Shown here: piece after piece, positions 1-8,444 of the stretch | Layout: every line of letters starts with the position of its first letter | How positions within the stretch are numbered: position 1 is the stretch's first letter | Source: JALYNX01 sp963724825 | Lineage (GTDB): Bacteria; Actinomycetota; Acidimicrobiia; Spongiisociales; ZC4RG35 | Direction of reading: 5' to 3' | Assembly: GCA_963724825.1 (NCBI GenBank) | Contig: CAVRWT010000020.1 | Location: forward strand, 1-64,000 | Length of the DNA stretch: 64,000 nt | Notes under the pieces: model-generated | Told to the model about the DNA's origin: nothing | Seen by the model: only the letters and a program-made list of their open reading frames with translations | The model's database searches: none | Position numbers and translations under genes: made by a program

Positions 1-683
1 TCAACACCCAATACCTCCAGTTCGTCCTTGGGTTCTCACCGTTGGAGGCCGGCTTCCGGGTGATGCCGGTGGCCACGATGATCATTGCCGCGCCGCTGTC
101 GGCGCGGTTCGCCGAGAGGTTCGGTACCAAGCGAGTCGTCACCACCGGACTGACGATCGTTGCGGTGGCGATGTCGATCCTGGCAACGATCACCGTCGAC
201 ACCGGTTACGGGAGAGTGGCCATCGCACTGGCGATTCTGGGCATCGGCATGGGGACGGCGATGGCACCGGCCACCGAGTCGATCATGGGCTCGCTGCCCC
301 TCGCCAAGGCCGGTGTGGGCTCGGCGATGAACGACACCACGCGTCAGATCGGTGGGGCACTAGGCGTCGCCGTCTTGGGCAGCATCCTCGCCTCGTCCTT
401 CGGCAACGCGATGGCGCCGGTCGTGGCCAACCTGCCAGCCGAGGCGGCGCAGATCGCTGGAGATTCGATCGGTGGGGCGGTGGCGGTGGCTTCCCAGATC
501 GGCGAAGCCGGAGCCCAACTCGTCGATGCTGCGTCGGCGGCATTCATCGGCGGGATGGAGATCGCGGTTTGGGTAGCGGCCGGAGTGGTGCTTCTCGGAG
601 CGGTGATCACGTACTTGTTCCTGCCGGCCCGTGCGTTGGAAGTGGCCGAAGCCGGGGCAGTGCCAGCCGATGACATCCACTGA
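1..683 (+). CDS. MFS drug-efflux transporter, DHA2-like (5' end missing)
   Basis: This is the C-terminal part of an integral membrane, proton-driven efflux pump. The open frame is already running at base 3, so the gene begins before the window. The first visible residues, QYLQFVLGFSPLEAG, followed by RVMPVA, are typical of 14-helix DHA2 (EmrB/QacA-like) transporters. Several hydrophobic helices follow, including a Gly/Ala-rich one around GIGMGTAMAPATESIM, and the last helix ends in YLFLPARALE. The stop at 681-683 lies inside the next gene, a TetR regulator that overlaps by 14 bases. That pairing is common for an efflux pump and its repressor. The substrate cannot be read from the sequence. 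Confidence 0.85.
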   Translation, partial: NTQYLQFVLGFSPLEAGFRVMPVATMIIAAPLSARFAERFGTKRVVTTGLTIVAVAMSILATITVDTGYGRVAIALAILGIGMGTAMAPATESIMGSLPLAKAGVGSAMNDTTRQIGGALGVAVLGSILASSFGNAMAPVVANLPAEAAQIAGDSIGGAVAVASQIGEAGAQLVDAASAAFIGGMEIAVWVAAGVVLLGAVITYLFLPARALEVAEAGAVPADDIH

Positions 684-1257
684 TCGCAAGCCCGGCCGAC
701 CCCGGAACGCATCGGTAGACGCCGCCATCATCCAGGCGGCCCTCGAGATGCTGGACGAGGTCGGCCTCCAAGCCGTCAGCATGGACGGTGTGGCCGCCCG
801 GGCCGGGGTGGGCAAGGCGACGATCTACAGGCGTTGGGATTCGCGAGAGGACCTGCTCATCGACGCCGTGGCCGGTTTGGTGGCCTCAGTGGAAGTTCCG
901 GAGACCGACGACATACGGACCGATCTCGTCACGCTCCTGGTGCGTATGCGCACCTTTATGTCCGAGATGAAGGGCGGAAGCATCTTTCCCTGGCTCATCG
1001 GCGAGGTGGCGGCAGGCACCGAGGTGGGAAAGCACTACGCCGAAGCGGTGATCCTGCCCAGGCGGCGGATGATCGCCCAGGTGATTAGTCGGGCGATCGA
1101 AAACGGCTCGCTGCGTCGGGATCTCGATGTGCAACTTGCGGTGGACATGATCAGCGGGCCGACACTTCTTCGGAAGATGATGACCCCGATACGAGGGGTC
1201 GACGAGCGATGGGAAGAGAAGCTGGTCGACGCCTTGCTCGATGGTTGGCGCAGCTGA
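670..1257 (+). CDS. TetR-family transcriptional regulator
   Basis: A 195-residue one-component regulator. The N-terminal DNA-binding helix-turn-helix is clear around residues 35-58 (MDGVAARAGVGKATIYRRW), preceded by a KPGRPRN basic start. The C-terminal two thirds is the helical ligand-binding and dimerisation part. I chose the ATG at 670 because TetR proteins usually start just before the KPGRPR stretch; an in-frame upstream ATG at 631 would add 13 residues with no homology. The gene overlaps the end of the efflux pump gene, so it probably represses the pump and itself in response to a pump substrate. Its stop codon abuts the stop of hisD on the other strand (TGATCA). Confidence 0.9.
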   Translation: MTSTDRKPGRPRNASVDAAIIQAALEMLDEVGLQAVSMDGVAARAGVGKATIYRRWDSREDLLIDAVAGLVASVEVPETDDIRTDLVTLLVRMRTFMSEMKGGSIFPWLIGEVAAGTEVGKHYAEAVILPRRRMIAQVISRAIENGSLRRDLDVQLAVDMISGPTLLRKMMTPIRGVDERWEEKLVDALLDGWRS

Positions 1258-2507
1258 TCAACCTCCAGCCCTGAATTGGGCGGCACGGGCATGCGCCTCC
1301 AGTCCCTCGAGGCGCGCCAGGAGGACCGTGTCCTCGATCAGCAGGGTCGGGTCGTCGAGGGCGGTCCAGGTCGGTGACCGGAGATAGGTGAGCACCGACA
1401 GGCCCGATTGATATCGGGCGCCACCACCCGTTGGCAATACGTGGTTGGGGCCTACGCCATAGTCGGCGAAGGCTTCCGCCGTTCCGCTGCCGACGAAGAC
1501 CGAGCCATACGAGCGGAGCCGAGCGAGGAGAGATCCGGGGTCGTCGACATGAAGTGCCAGATGCTCGGGTGCCAAGCGATTCGAAACGGAGCTCGCCTGT
1601 TCGAGTGACCCGACAATCAGGCAAAACCCGTTCTCCAGGGCGCGGCGATGCCGTCTCGGAAGTGGGAAGGTCGGACAACTGCCGCCCGATCGCTTCGTCG
1701 ACCGCGGTCGGCCAGGTTCTGGCTGGTGGTGACCAGCATCGGCACCGCGTCATCGTCATGCTCCGCCTGTGCCAGGAGGTCGGCTCCAACCAATTCAGGG
1801 TCGGCCGTGTCGTCGGCGATGACGAGAATCTCGCTCGGCCCCGCCAGCCCGTCGATTCCGATCTCCCCGAACAGGTATTTCTTGGCCGCGGTTACCCACC
1901 GATTGCCTGGCCCGACCACCAAGTCGCACGGGGGAGTGACGGTGCCGAAGGCAAGGGCGGCGATGGCTTGCGCTCCCCCCACAGCCAGCAGCCCATCGGC
2001 GCCGGCGATCGCCGCCGCCGCCAAGGTGACCTGCGTCGGCCGGGGAGAGGCGAGCCAAACCGAATCCACACCGGCCACCCGAGCCGGTACCACAGTCATC
2101 AGCACCGACGAGGGAAGTGGGTATCGGCCGCCAGGGGCGTAGGCACCAACCGAGGCCACGGGGATCCAGTTGTGCCCGGCCTTCCCGCCGGTCACCTCGA
2201 CGTCAAGATCGAGCACCGTCTGCCTTTGGGACTCGGCGAAGGCACGGATTCGTTGGGCAACGCGCTCCAAGACCCCCTTGGCTTCGTCACCCACGGCCTC
2301 CAAGGCCGTCTCGAGCTGACCTCGCTCGAGAACCATCGGCTCTCCGGGCCCGATATCGCCCAGTCGCTCGGCATGCTCGCGCAGGGCCTCCTCGCCGCGA
2401 AGCCGGACATCTTCCACGACGAGTGCCGCTTCCGAGATGGTCTCCATGGCCACCGGTCGCCGCGAGACCATGGCGGCATTTGGATCGGCTCGGCGCAGGT
2501 AGCTCAT
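1258..2507 (-). CDS. hisD: Histidinol dehydrogenase HisD (reading frame broken twice)
   Basis: HisD makes the last two oxidations of histidine synthesis, L-histidinol to L-histidine, with NAD+ and a catalytic zinc. Signature pieces are present in order: VGAYAPGGRYPLPSS, GAQAIAALAFGT, VVGPGN, LAGPSEILVIADD, AEHDDDA, then LAPEHL and the C-terminal VGPNHVLPTGGGARYQSGL. The pieces lie in three frames. An extra base near 1707 separates SQNLAD from AVDEAIGRQLSDL, and another near 1650 separates SETASP from LENGFCLIV. With both corrected the protein is about 415 residues, a little short of the usual 430. The start overlaps the hisE end by four bases (ATGA). Because HisD is needed for a full pathway and the rest is well conserved, sequencing error is likelier than gene decay. 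Confidence 0.85.
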
Positions 2508-3759
2508 TGGGTGTCCTTGGCAACCATCGGGCGGCGGGTGACCCGTCGCGCCCGATGGTCGAGCTCGGCCTCGATCTCATCCAGGCCCACCCCTGCGGCC
2601 GCGGCCTTGACCATCAGGAAGTAGAGAAGGTCCGCCGCCTCGGCGACGACCTGGGTGCGATCTTCCGCACCGGCCAGTTCCGCCGCCTCTTCGCGGATCT
2701 TGGCTGCCATCAAGGCCGGGTCCTGCAGCAGCTTTCGGGTATTCGAGGCGGGATCGTCGCCGATACCGAGAATGCGCCTCTGTAGACGGCCCAGACCGTG
2801 GTCGGCGCCCCAACAGGTCCGCTCGCCGGTGTGACAGAAGCCCGGGCCGTGCTGGCGGACCGTGAAGCGGAGCGTGTCGCGGTCACAATCGGCGGCGATG
2901 CCAATCAGCTCCTGCACCGCTCCCGAGGTCTCCCCTTGACCCAGAGGCCCCGCGTGCGGCTCTGGTAGATCCCGCGCCGGGACTCGATCGCCTGCTGGAC
3001 GCTCTCATCGCTCGACCATGCCAGCCCGAGGGCGACTCCGGCCTCGTCGACGACCACCGTGGGCCACAGCCCATCTGCCCGGTCCGAGACGAGGGGAGCC
3101 GTGATCGCATCCGCCAGCGAGATTTCCCCGGTGTAGAGAGCCATCCCGACCTGGGCGTCGGCGCCGAGTCGATCCAGCTCGGCAATCTCCTCGACCGTGG
3201 CGATCCCGCCGGCGATGGTCACCCCAGCATCCCCGGCGGCGTCGATGACCTGTCGAGCGCGATCGAGATCGGTGCCGCCGAGGCGGCCCTCCCGCTCGAC
3301 GAAAGTGACCAGGAACCCGTCACAGAAAGGGTTCAACTCGCTCATCCGTTCGAGCAGCTCCCGACCCGTCGACCGGCGCCAACCATGGCTGAGAACCTGG
3401 CTGTCCCTCGAGTCGAGGGCGACGATCACCCGCTCCCGGGGGAGTGAAAGGAGAAACTCTCGTGAGGCCGCGGTCCCGATGATGATCTTGGCTACACCCT
3501 GGTCGAGCCACCACATCGCGGTTTCCAGGTCGCGGATGCCGCCACCGACCCGCACCTGGCCCCGACGGGAAAGTTGCGCAATCAGCTGCCGATTGTCTCC
3601 CTCGCCCCGGGCGGCATCGATGTCGATAAGGGCGACCTCGCCGGCCAGCGAGAAACGGTCCATGAGTGGAAAAGGGTCGCCGGCCTCGATGGCAACCGCC
3701 TCGCCTTCAACGAGCTGGACGGCCTGGCCCTGCGCGATGTCGATCGAAGGGATGATCAT
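2504..3759 (-). CDS. hisA-hisI-hisE: HisA::HisI::HisE fusion (ProFAR isomerase, PR-AMP cyclohydrolase, PR-ATP pyrophosphatase), one frameshift
   Basis: One reading unit carries three activities of histidine synthesis. Residues 1 to about 210 are a HisA barrel: IPSIDIAQGQAVQLVEG start, GGGIRDLETA, VALDSRD, and a C-terminal MALYTGEISLADAI. With a linker of only a few residues, a HisI domain follows (DGLWPTVVVDEAG, YQSRTRGLWVKG). A frame break near 2937 comes next, where a run of four G would have to be five to give KGETSGAVQELI. HisI then continues with zinc motifs DCDRDTL and CHTGERTCWG, followed by the HisE helical domain (KIREEAAELAGAEDR, EAADLLYFLMVKA). The corrected length is about 418 residues. 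No start codon lies at the HisA/HisI junction, so that fusion looks genuine. It overlaps hisF (ATGA) and hisD by four bases each. Confidence 0.85.
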
Positions 3760-4508
3760 CGCCGCACCGTGATCCCGGCTCGGCTCAACCCGGCTTTGAG
3801 ATCGCCGACAGTCGTGTCGCCGTCGTGGAGGATCGACGCCACCAGGGCCGCCGAGGCCCCGGCCCGAAGGGCCGCCACCATATGCTCGGATCGCGCGGCT
3901 CCTCCTGAGGCGATCACCGGCACCGAGACCGCTCCCGCCACCGCGGCCACCAGGTCGACGTCGTAGCCATCTCTGGTCCCGTCGCGGTCCCAGCTGGTGA
4001 GCAGGATCTCTCCGGCTCCGAGTGCGGTCGCTTTGCGGCACCACTCGATGACATCGAGGCCGGTCCGCTCATTGCCGCTCCGTACCACTACCTCCCAGCC
4101 TGTCGCATTGCGAGCGGCGTCCACCGCCAGGACCGTGCACTGTGATCCGAAACGTGAGGCGATGTCGGCTATCAGGTCCGGGCGTTCGACTGCTGCCGTG
4201 TTCACCCCGACCTTGTCCGCTCCCGCATTCAGGAGGCGCCCGGCGTCGGACTCCCGCCGGACCCCTCCTCCAACCGTCAGTGGGATGGACAGGACCGATC
4301 GAACGGCACGCACCGTGTTGACTGCGTGGCCCCGACCTTCAGGTGTGGCGGAGACATCGAGAAGGACGATCTCGTCCGCCCCTTGCGCCTCATAGGCGGC
4401 TGCGTTCTCCACGGGGTCGCCCGCATCCCGGAGCTCTTGAAAGCGAACGCCTTTGACCACCCGGCCGTCCTTGATGTCGAGACAGGGGATCACCCTGGCC
4501 GCCAGCAT
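3756..4508 (-). CDS. hisF: Imidazole glycerol phosphate synthase, cyclase subunit HisF
   Basis: HisF is the barrel subunit that uses ammonia delivered by HisH to turn PRFAR into imidazole glycerol phosphate and AICAR. The 250-residue protein begins ARVIPCLDIKDGRVVKG, with the catalytic Asp in LDI, and has the second catalytic Asp region VLAVDA, plus VGGGVR, EILLTSWDRDGTRDGYD and VIASGGA. The ATG at 4508 is preferred over upstream in-frame starts because homology begins there and because it overlaps the hisH stop by one base (TGATG), which suits translational coupling of two subunits made in equal amount. The gene overlaps hisA by four bases. Confidence 0.95.
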   Translation of the reverse strand: MLAARVIPCLDIKDGRVVKGVRFQELRDAGDPVENAAAYEAQGADEIVLLDVSATPEGRGHAVNTVRAVRSVLSIPLTVGGGVRRESDAGRLLNAGADKVGVNTAAVERPDLIADIASRFGSQCTVLAVDAARNATGWEVVVRSGNERTGLDVIEWCRKATALGAGEILLTSWDRDGTRDGYDVDLVAAVAGAVSVPVIASGGAARSEHMVAALRAGASAALVASILHDGDTTVGDLKAGLSRAGITVRR

Positions 4509-5104
4509 CAGACATCCCTCCAGACCCAGCGACGCAAGAGGTTCGAGCCCCATGCGCCCGAGAGCTCGGGATGGAACTGGCAGGCCAACACCGAGCCTCG
4601 CTCCATGGCAGACACGAAGCTCCCCCCATATTCGGTGGTCGCCCCGGCCCACCCCTCCGGGAGCCGGGGGACCATGTAGGAGTTGGCGAAGTAGGCCCAA
4701 CCCGATTCCAGCCAGTCCGAACCGTCAGGCTCCACCCTGTTCCAACCGAGTTGGGGGACCCTGACCTCCCCGCTGAACCGGGTCACTGACTGTTGGACGA
4801 CGCCGAGGCCAACCGAATCGGGGCTCTCATCACTGGTGCCGCAGAGAAGTTGCATCCCGAGGCAGATCGCCAAAGTCGGCTGGCCTCGTCCGATGCGGGT
4901 GGTCAACGCCTCCCTCATACCGAGTTGGTCGATGCGGTCGATGGCGGGGCCAAAGGCGCCGACTCCGGGGAGGACCACCCGATCGGCTTCGTCGACCATC
5001 TGCGGGTCGGCGGCGAGTACCGGATCGACGTCGAGTCTTTGGAAAGCCGCGATCACCGACGCCGTGTTCGCCGTTCCCGTGGGGACGATCACCACCTGTC
5101 TCAA
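4508..5104 (-). CDS. hisH: Imidazole glycerol phosphate synthase, glutamine amidotransferase subunit HisH
   Basis: HisH is a class I glutamine amidotransferase that hydrolyses glutamine and channels ammonia to HisF. In 198 residues it shows the oxyanion segment LPGVGAFG, the nucleophile cysteine in AICLGMQLLC, and the catalytic His/Glu pair in CQFHPELSG. The N-terminus VVIVPTGTANTASV replaces the more common DYGxGN start, so Tyr/Gly positions in the first strand differ from textbook HisH. It lies between hisB (four-base overlap) and hisF (one-base overlap), the standard B-H-A-F neighbourhood but with A placed after F. Confidence 0.93.
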   Translation of the reverse strand: MRQVVIVPTGTANTASVIAAFQRLDVDPVLAADPQMVDEADRVVLPGVGAFGPAIDRIDQLGMREALTTRIGRGQPTLAICLGMQLLCGTSDESPDSVGLGVVQQSVTRFSGEVRVPQLGWNRVEPDGSDWLESGWAYFANSYMVPRLPEGWAGATTEYGGSFVSAMERGSVLACQFHPELSGAWGSNLLRRWVWRDV

Positions 5105-5685
5105 GTCAAAGACCCCTTGGTGCTCGGGACCACGTCACCGGTGACGGCGACTGCCTCGCGTAGGGCCAGGGCCACCGCCTTGAAGGCGGACTCGGCCTTG
5201 TGGTGGTCGTTGTCACCGCGGATCACATCGACGTGAAGTGCCATCCGGGCTTCGATTGCAAGAGTTCGGAAGAAGTGGGTGAGGTTCTCGGAAGCGACAT
5301 CGCCGATGGTGTCGCGAGCCAACGACAGGTTGATCTCCGGCCAGGGTCGCCCTGAAAGGTCCACCACCGCCCTCGACAGGGACTCGTCGAGAGGGGCATA
5401 GGAATATCCGAAGCGGGTGATCCCGGCCCGGTCGCCGAGAGCCTCGTTGAGTGCTCGCCCGAGCACCATGGCGCAATCCTCGACCGTGTGGTGGTCGTCG
5501 ACGTGGGTGTCGCCGGTCGCGAGCAAGGTCAGGTCGATGCGGCCGTGCTTGGCCAGTGCCGTCAGCATGTGGTCGAGGAAGCCGAGTCCGGTCTTGACGT
5601 CCGAGGTGCCGCGCCCGTCCAGTTCCAATCGGCACTCGACATTGGTCTCCGATGTCGCTCGGGTGATCTCTGAGTTTCGTGTCAT
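5101..5685 (-). CDS. hisB: Imidazoleglycerol-phosphate dehydratase HisB (monofunctional)
   Basis: This manganese-dependent enzyme dehydrates imidazole glycerol phosphate to imidazole acetol phosphate. The 194-residue sequence is the dehydratase domain alone. It carries the paired metal motifs DDHHTVED and GDNDHHKAE, the GLGFLDHML segment near residue 35, and ASENLTHFFRTLA. There is no N-terminal HAD phosphatase as in the E. coli bifunctional HisB, so histidinol-phosphate phosphatase must come from elsewhere; the HAD domain fused to HisC just upstream is the obvious candidate. The gene overlaps hisC::HAD and hisH by four bases each. Confidence 0.95.
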   Translation of the reverse strand: MTRNSEITRATSETNVECRLELDGRGTSDVKTGLGFLDHMLTALAKHGRIDLTLLATGDTHVDDHHTVEDCAMVLGRALNEALGDRAGITRFGYSYAPLDESLSRAVVDLSGRPWPEINLSLARDTIGDVASENLTHFFRTLAIEARMALHVDVIRGDNDHHKAESAFKAVALALREAVAVTGDVVPSTKGSLT

Positions 5686-7356
5686 GGCAGAAGTGCCTCC
5701 AGTTGGTTGGTGTTATCGAGGATGCGGGCCGCATTCCTCAAGCTGAGGCGGGACCGCTCGGGGTCGTCGCCGGGGGCGATGACGCCGATCGGGATCACAC
5801 CGGCCCCTCGGGCGGCGGTGAGGTCGTCGGGTGTGTCGCCAAGCATCCAGGCTCGCCGGACACCGAGAATTTGCAGAGCCAGGCCGACCGGCGCCGGGTC
5901 GGGCTTCAGCGGTGCATCGTCCCGGGTCACCAGCGCCGACACCTGCCGGGACAGGTCGAAGCGATCGAGGAATTCCTCGGCATCTGCTCGGGGCCTGCCG
6001 GTGACCACCGCCAGGGGACGGGTGGAGGCCCATCGCGACCAGGTCGCACCGTCGACGATCGGGGACTCGTGGGTCTTGAGACCAGTCGTGCCGTTTGAGC
6101 CCTGATAGAGGCTTTCATAGCGATCGGTCACCACGTCGAGGGCGACCTCCATTCCCTTCTCGCGACAGAGACTTTGGGTGAGGAGCCAGTCGTCGTTGCT
6201 GTTCCCGTTGGCCTTGGCCCGCTCGATGTCACCGACGTCGATCTCGACGCCGAAGCTGCGCCCGGTCTCGATGATGGCGGCGCTTTGTGACCGGCTGACA
6301 TCGGCCAGAACCCCGTCCAGGTCGAAGACGATGGCCTCGGGCGCCAGCGCTGCCTCCAGGGTTTCGACCAGCCGTTGGAAATCGGGTCGATTCCCGGGGA
6401 GGGTGATCCGCACCATTTCGCTCAGGCCAGGCCGATCGGGGAACTGGCGAAGCCCGACCCCCATGGCGGCGGCCGCCGAGATCAGCCATGAAGGGTCCCG
6501 GCACTCGGTGAGAACGAAGTTGGCCTCAGACGGCAAGGGCTTGGTGCCGAGGTCGCTGAGCACCGACGTGAGTTCGACCCGCTCCCGCTTGATCTCCGCC
6601 ACGAAGTCCGTCGAGCTCGGAGGCCGGACGACCCAAGCGTGTCGTGGCCAGAGTGGAGGAGATGGACGCCACTGGATAAGGATTCCCGTGGGCGCCGATC
6701 TCGGCCACCAGTTCGGGCGGCCCGAGGAGGTAGCCAACCCTGAGCCCCGCCAGCCCGTAGGCCTTGGACATGGTTCGTATGACAACCGCGTTGCCGAGGT
6801 CGAGCGCCACGCGGGTCAGATCCTCCGCGGCGAACTCGGTGTAGGCGGCGTCGAGTACCAACAGCGGCGTCCTGGCTGCGATCCGCTCGAGGTCGGCGCC
6901 GGTGGCGACCGACCCCGTGGGGTTGTTTGGGGAGACGATGAACACCGCGTCGGTCCGGTCGGTGATCGAAGCGACGAGCTCCTCCGTTGGCAACGAGCCC
7001 GTCCACCAGGCGGTTTCGATCAACTCGGCGCCGCGCTGCTCGCTGTAGCGGGAGATCATCTCGAAGGTGGGCGTGGTGGAAATCACCTGTCGCCCCGGGC
7101 CCACCCGCGCCAGGAAGCAGCGGAACAGAGCGTCGTCGCCGCCCGCGGTGACCAGAACCGATTCTTCGGGCAAGCCATGGAGACCGGCGAGCGCCCGTCT
7201 CAGATCTGCGGTGTCCGGGTAGCGGCTCACCACCCGGCCCGGATTTGCGAGGGAGGCGAGAAGCTCCGACGCGTCGGTGCTTCCCTCGTTCTTGGACAGG
7301 TCGAGATCGATGGGCACGGCGAACTGCTGGGGCAGGTAGCTGGGGGGCTGGCTCAT
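5682..7356 (-). CDS. hisC: HisC::HAD fusion: histidinol-phosphate aminotransferase joined to a HAD phosphatase (one frameshift)
   Basis: The N-terminal ~330 residues are a PLP-dependent class I/II aminotransferase that makes histidinol phosphate. They contain SPNNPTG, LVLDAAYTEF, the Schiff-base lysine in SKAYGLAGLRVGY and the C-terminal EMVRITLP. A one-base gain near 6640 separates STLATTRLG from STDFVAEIKRER; the rest is in one frame. Directly after LVETLEAALAPEA comes a HAD hydrolase: motif I VFDLDGVLADVSRSQ, motif II AVVTGRPRADAEEF, motif III lysine in LKPDPAPVG, motif IV MLGDTPDD. I see no start codon at the junction, so this is a true fusion of about 557 residues. The DVSRS tail of motif I resembles the TIGR01548 HAD clade, which from memory is linked to histidine genes. 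The HAD part is probably the histidinol-phosphate phosphatase (inference). Confidence 0.87.
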
Positions 7357-8228
7357 GGGACGATCTGCTCCAGGCGAGACACTGCGATGTCTGTGGCTCC
7401 CCGCGCCTTGAGCAGCGGGATCAAGGTCGGAAGCTCGGAGCGGGGCACCGCCGCCTTCACCGCGAGGCCGTCTCCGCCATGGAGGGTTGCGATGGTCGGC
7501 TCTCGCATCGAAGGCAGGATGGCGATCACCGAGTCGAGATCGTCCCGGGAGACATTGAGCTCGACCATTGCCCGGTCACGGGCCTCGATCACCGACCTGA
7601 GGCTGAGGACCAGCCCATCGATGGTCGTCTTCTTCTCCGGTGAGTCGAATGCCTGCGGGCTCGCATAGAGACGGGTCGAGGAGCGAAGCAGTTCGTCGAC
7701 GACGACCAGGCCGTTGGCCGCCAGGGTCTCACCGGTGGCGCTGATGTCCACGATCACGTCGGCGTCCTCGGGAGGGAAGACCTCGGTCGCGCCATAGGAG
7801 TGGACGAAGGTCGCGTCGAGGCCCTGGCGCCGGATCCAGTCACGGGTGAGACGCTCGTACTCACTCGCGACCACCAGGTGCCGCGTGGGGAGGGAGCCGT
7901 CGGCAAGAACCGACTCGGGCGCCGCCGCCACCATCCGCACCGGATCGAGACCGGTGTCGAGTAGTTCGATGAGGTTGGCCGCCTTCTCCGCAACCCAGTC
8001 GGCGCCGGCGAAACCAACGTCACGGGAGCCGGCGGCCAGCATCTCGACGATGTTCTGCGGTTTCAGCATCTTCACCTCGTAGCCGGGCACAGAGAGCACG
8101 GGGCGATAACCGCGGGGCCCTGCCCGGAGCTCCATTCCGGCAGCGGCAAGCAGATTGGTGACACCGGCCTCGATCCGGCCCTTGGGGACCGCGAGGTGGG
8201 TGGTCAGTCCATTTTCGAGTGAAGGCAT
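7353..8228 (-). CDS. hisG: ATP phosphoribosyltransferase HisG, long form
   Basis: HisG commits ATP and PRPP to histidine synthesis. At 291 residues this is the long, self-sufficient form with a C-terminal regulatory domain (LDSVIAILPSMREPTIATL, then ARGATDIAVSRLEQIVP), so no HisZ partner is needed and feedback inhibition by histidine is expected from the family. The catalytic part begins HLAVPKGRIEAG and has the PRPP-binding loop DVIVDISATGETLAANGL. It is the first structural gene of the operon. GGGAAAGAG lies just upstream of the ATG at 8228, and the terminator-like hairpin and leader peptide lie 40-165 bases further up. The stop overlaps the hisC start by four bases. Confidence 0.95.
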   Translation of the reverse strand: MPSLENGLTTHLAVPKGRIEAGVTNLLAAAGMELRAGPRGYRPVLSVPGYEVKMLKPQNIVEMLAAGSRDVGFAGADWVAEKAANLIELLDTGLDPVRMVAAAPESVLADGSLPTRHLVVASEYERLTRDWIRRQGLDATFVHSYGATEVFPPEDADVIVDISATGETLAANGLVVVDELLRSSTRLYASPQAFDSPEKKTTIDGLVLSLRSVIEARDRAMVELNVSRDDLDSVIAILPSMREPTIATLHGGDGLAVKAAVPRSELPTLIPLLKARGATDIAVSRLEQIVP

Positions 8229-8266
8229 TCGGGCTCTTTCCCGCCGGGTCTGCGGTGGGTTGCCCG

Positions 8267-8298
8267 AAAACGAGAAACGCCGACCGCTGGGGTCGGCG
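8267..8298 (-). terminator. Attenuator terminator hairpin of the his operon
   Basis: Read on the minus strand, CGCCGACC (8298-8291) pairs perfectly with GGTCGGCG (8285-8278) around a five-base loop. A T-rich run, TTTCTCGTTTT (8277-8267), follows. This is the shape of an intrinsic terminator, placed between the His-rich leader peptide and hisG. A competing pairing is possible: GGCCGGC at 8345-8339, inside the last leader codons, can pair with GCCGACC of the 5' arm at six of seven positions, forming an antiterminator. That regulatory reading is inference from the sequence. Confidence 0.8.
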
Positions 8299-8335
8299 TG
8301 GTGGTCGCTTTGTTGCTTTCGCTATGCGCCCGTGG

Positions 8336-8392
8336 TCAGCCGGCCCTCGAGGGGTGGTGATGACCGTGAGCGTGGGCGAGAAGCCGGTTCAT
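8336..8392 (-). CDS. hisL: Histidine operon leader peptide
   Basis: An 18-residue peptide, MNRLLAHAHGHHHPSRAG, has five histidines, three of them consecutive. Its stop codon (8338-8336) is 37 bases before the attenuator hairpin and about 108 bases before hisG. Such His-runs are the diagnostic of attenuation: scarce charged tRNA-His stalls the ribosome on the CAC/CAT codons (8374-8355), leaving bases 8345-8339 free to form the antiterminator. A ribosome reaching the stop would cover them and let the terminator form. There is no clear Shine-Dalgarno sequence, and the predicted transcript start is only a few bases upstream of the ATG. Confidence 0.85.
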   Translation of the reverse strand: MNRLLAHAHGHHHPSRAG

Positions 8393-8402
8393 GTTGGGCA
8401 GG

Positions 8403-8432
8403 AGCCTAACCATGCAGGTCCGAGGAAGGCAA
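8403..8432 (-). promoter_or_regulatory. Predicted his operon promoter
   Basis: On the minus strand TTGCCT (8432-8427) and TAGGCT (8408-8403) are separated by 18 bases, giving an acceptable sigma-70-like -35/-10 pair. The -10 ends ten bases before the leader-peptide ATG, so the transcript would have almost no 5' leader before that codon. It lies in the short gap after the stop of the upstream membrane-protein gene, consistent with the his operon being transcribed on its own. Confidence 0.5.
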
Positions 8433-8444
8433 TAGCGGGCCCGG

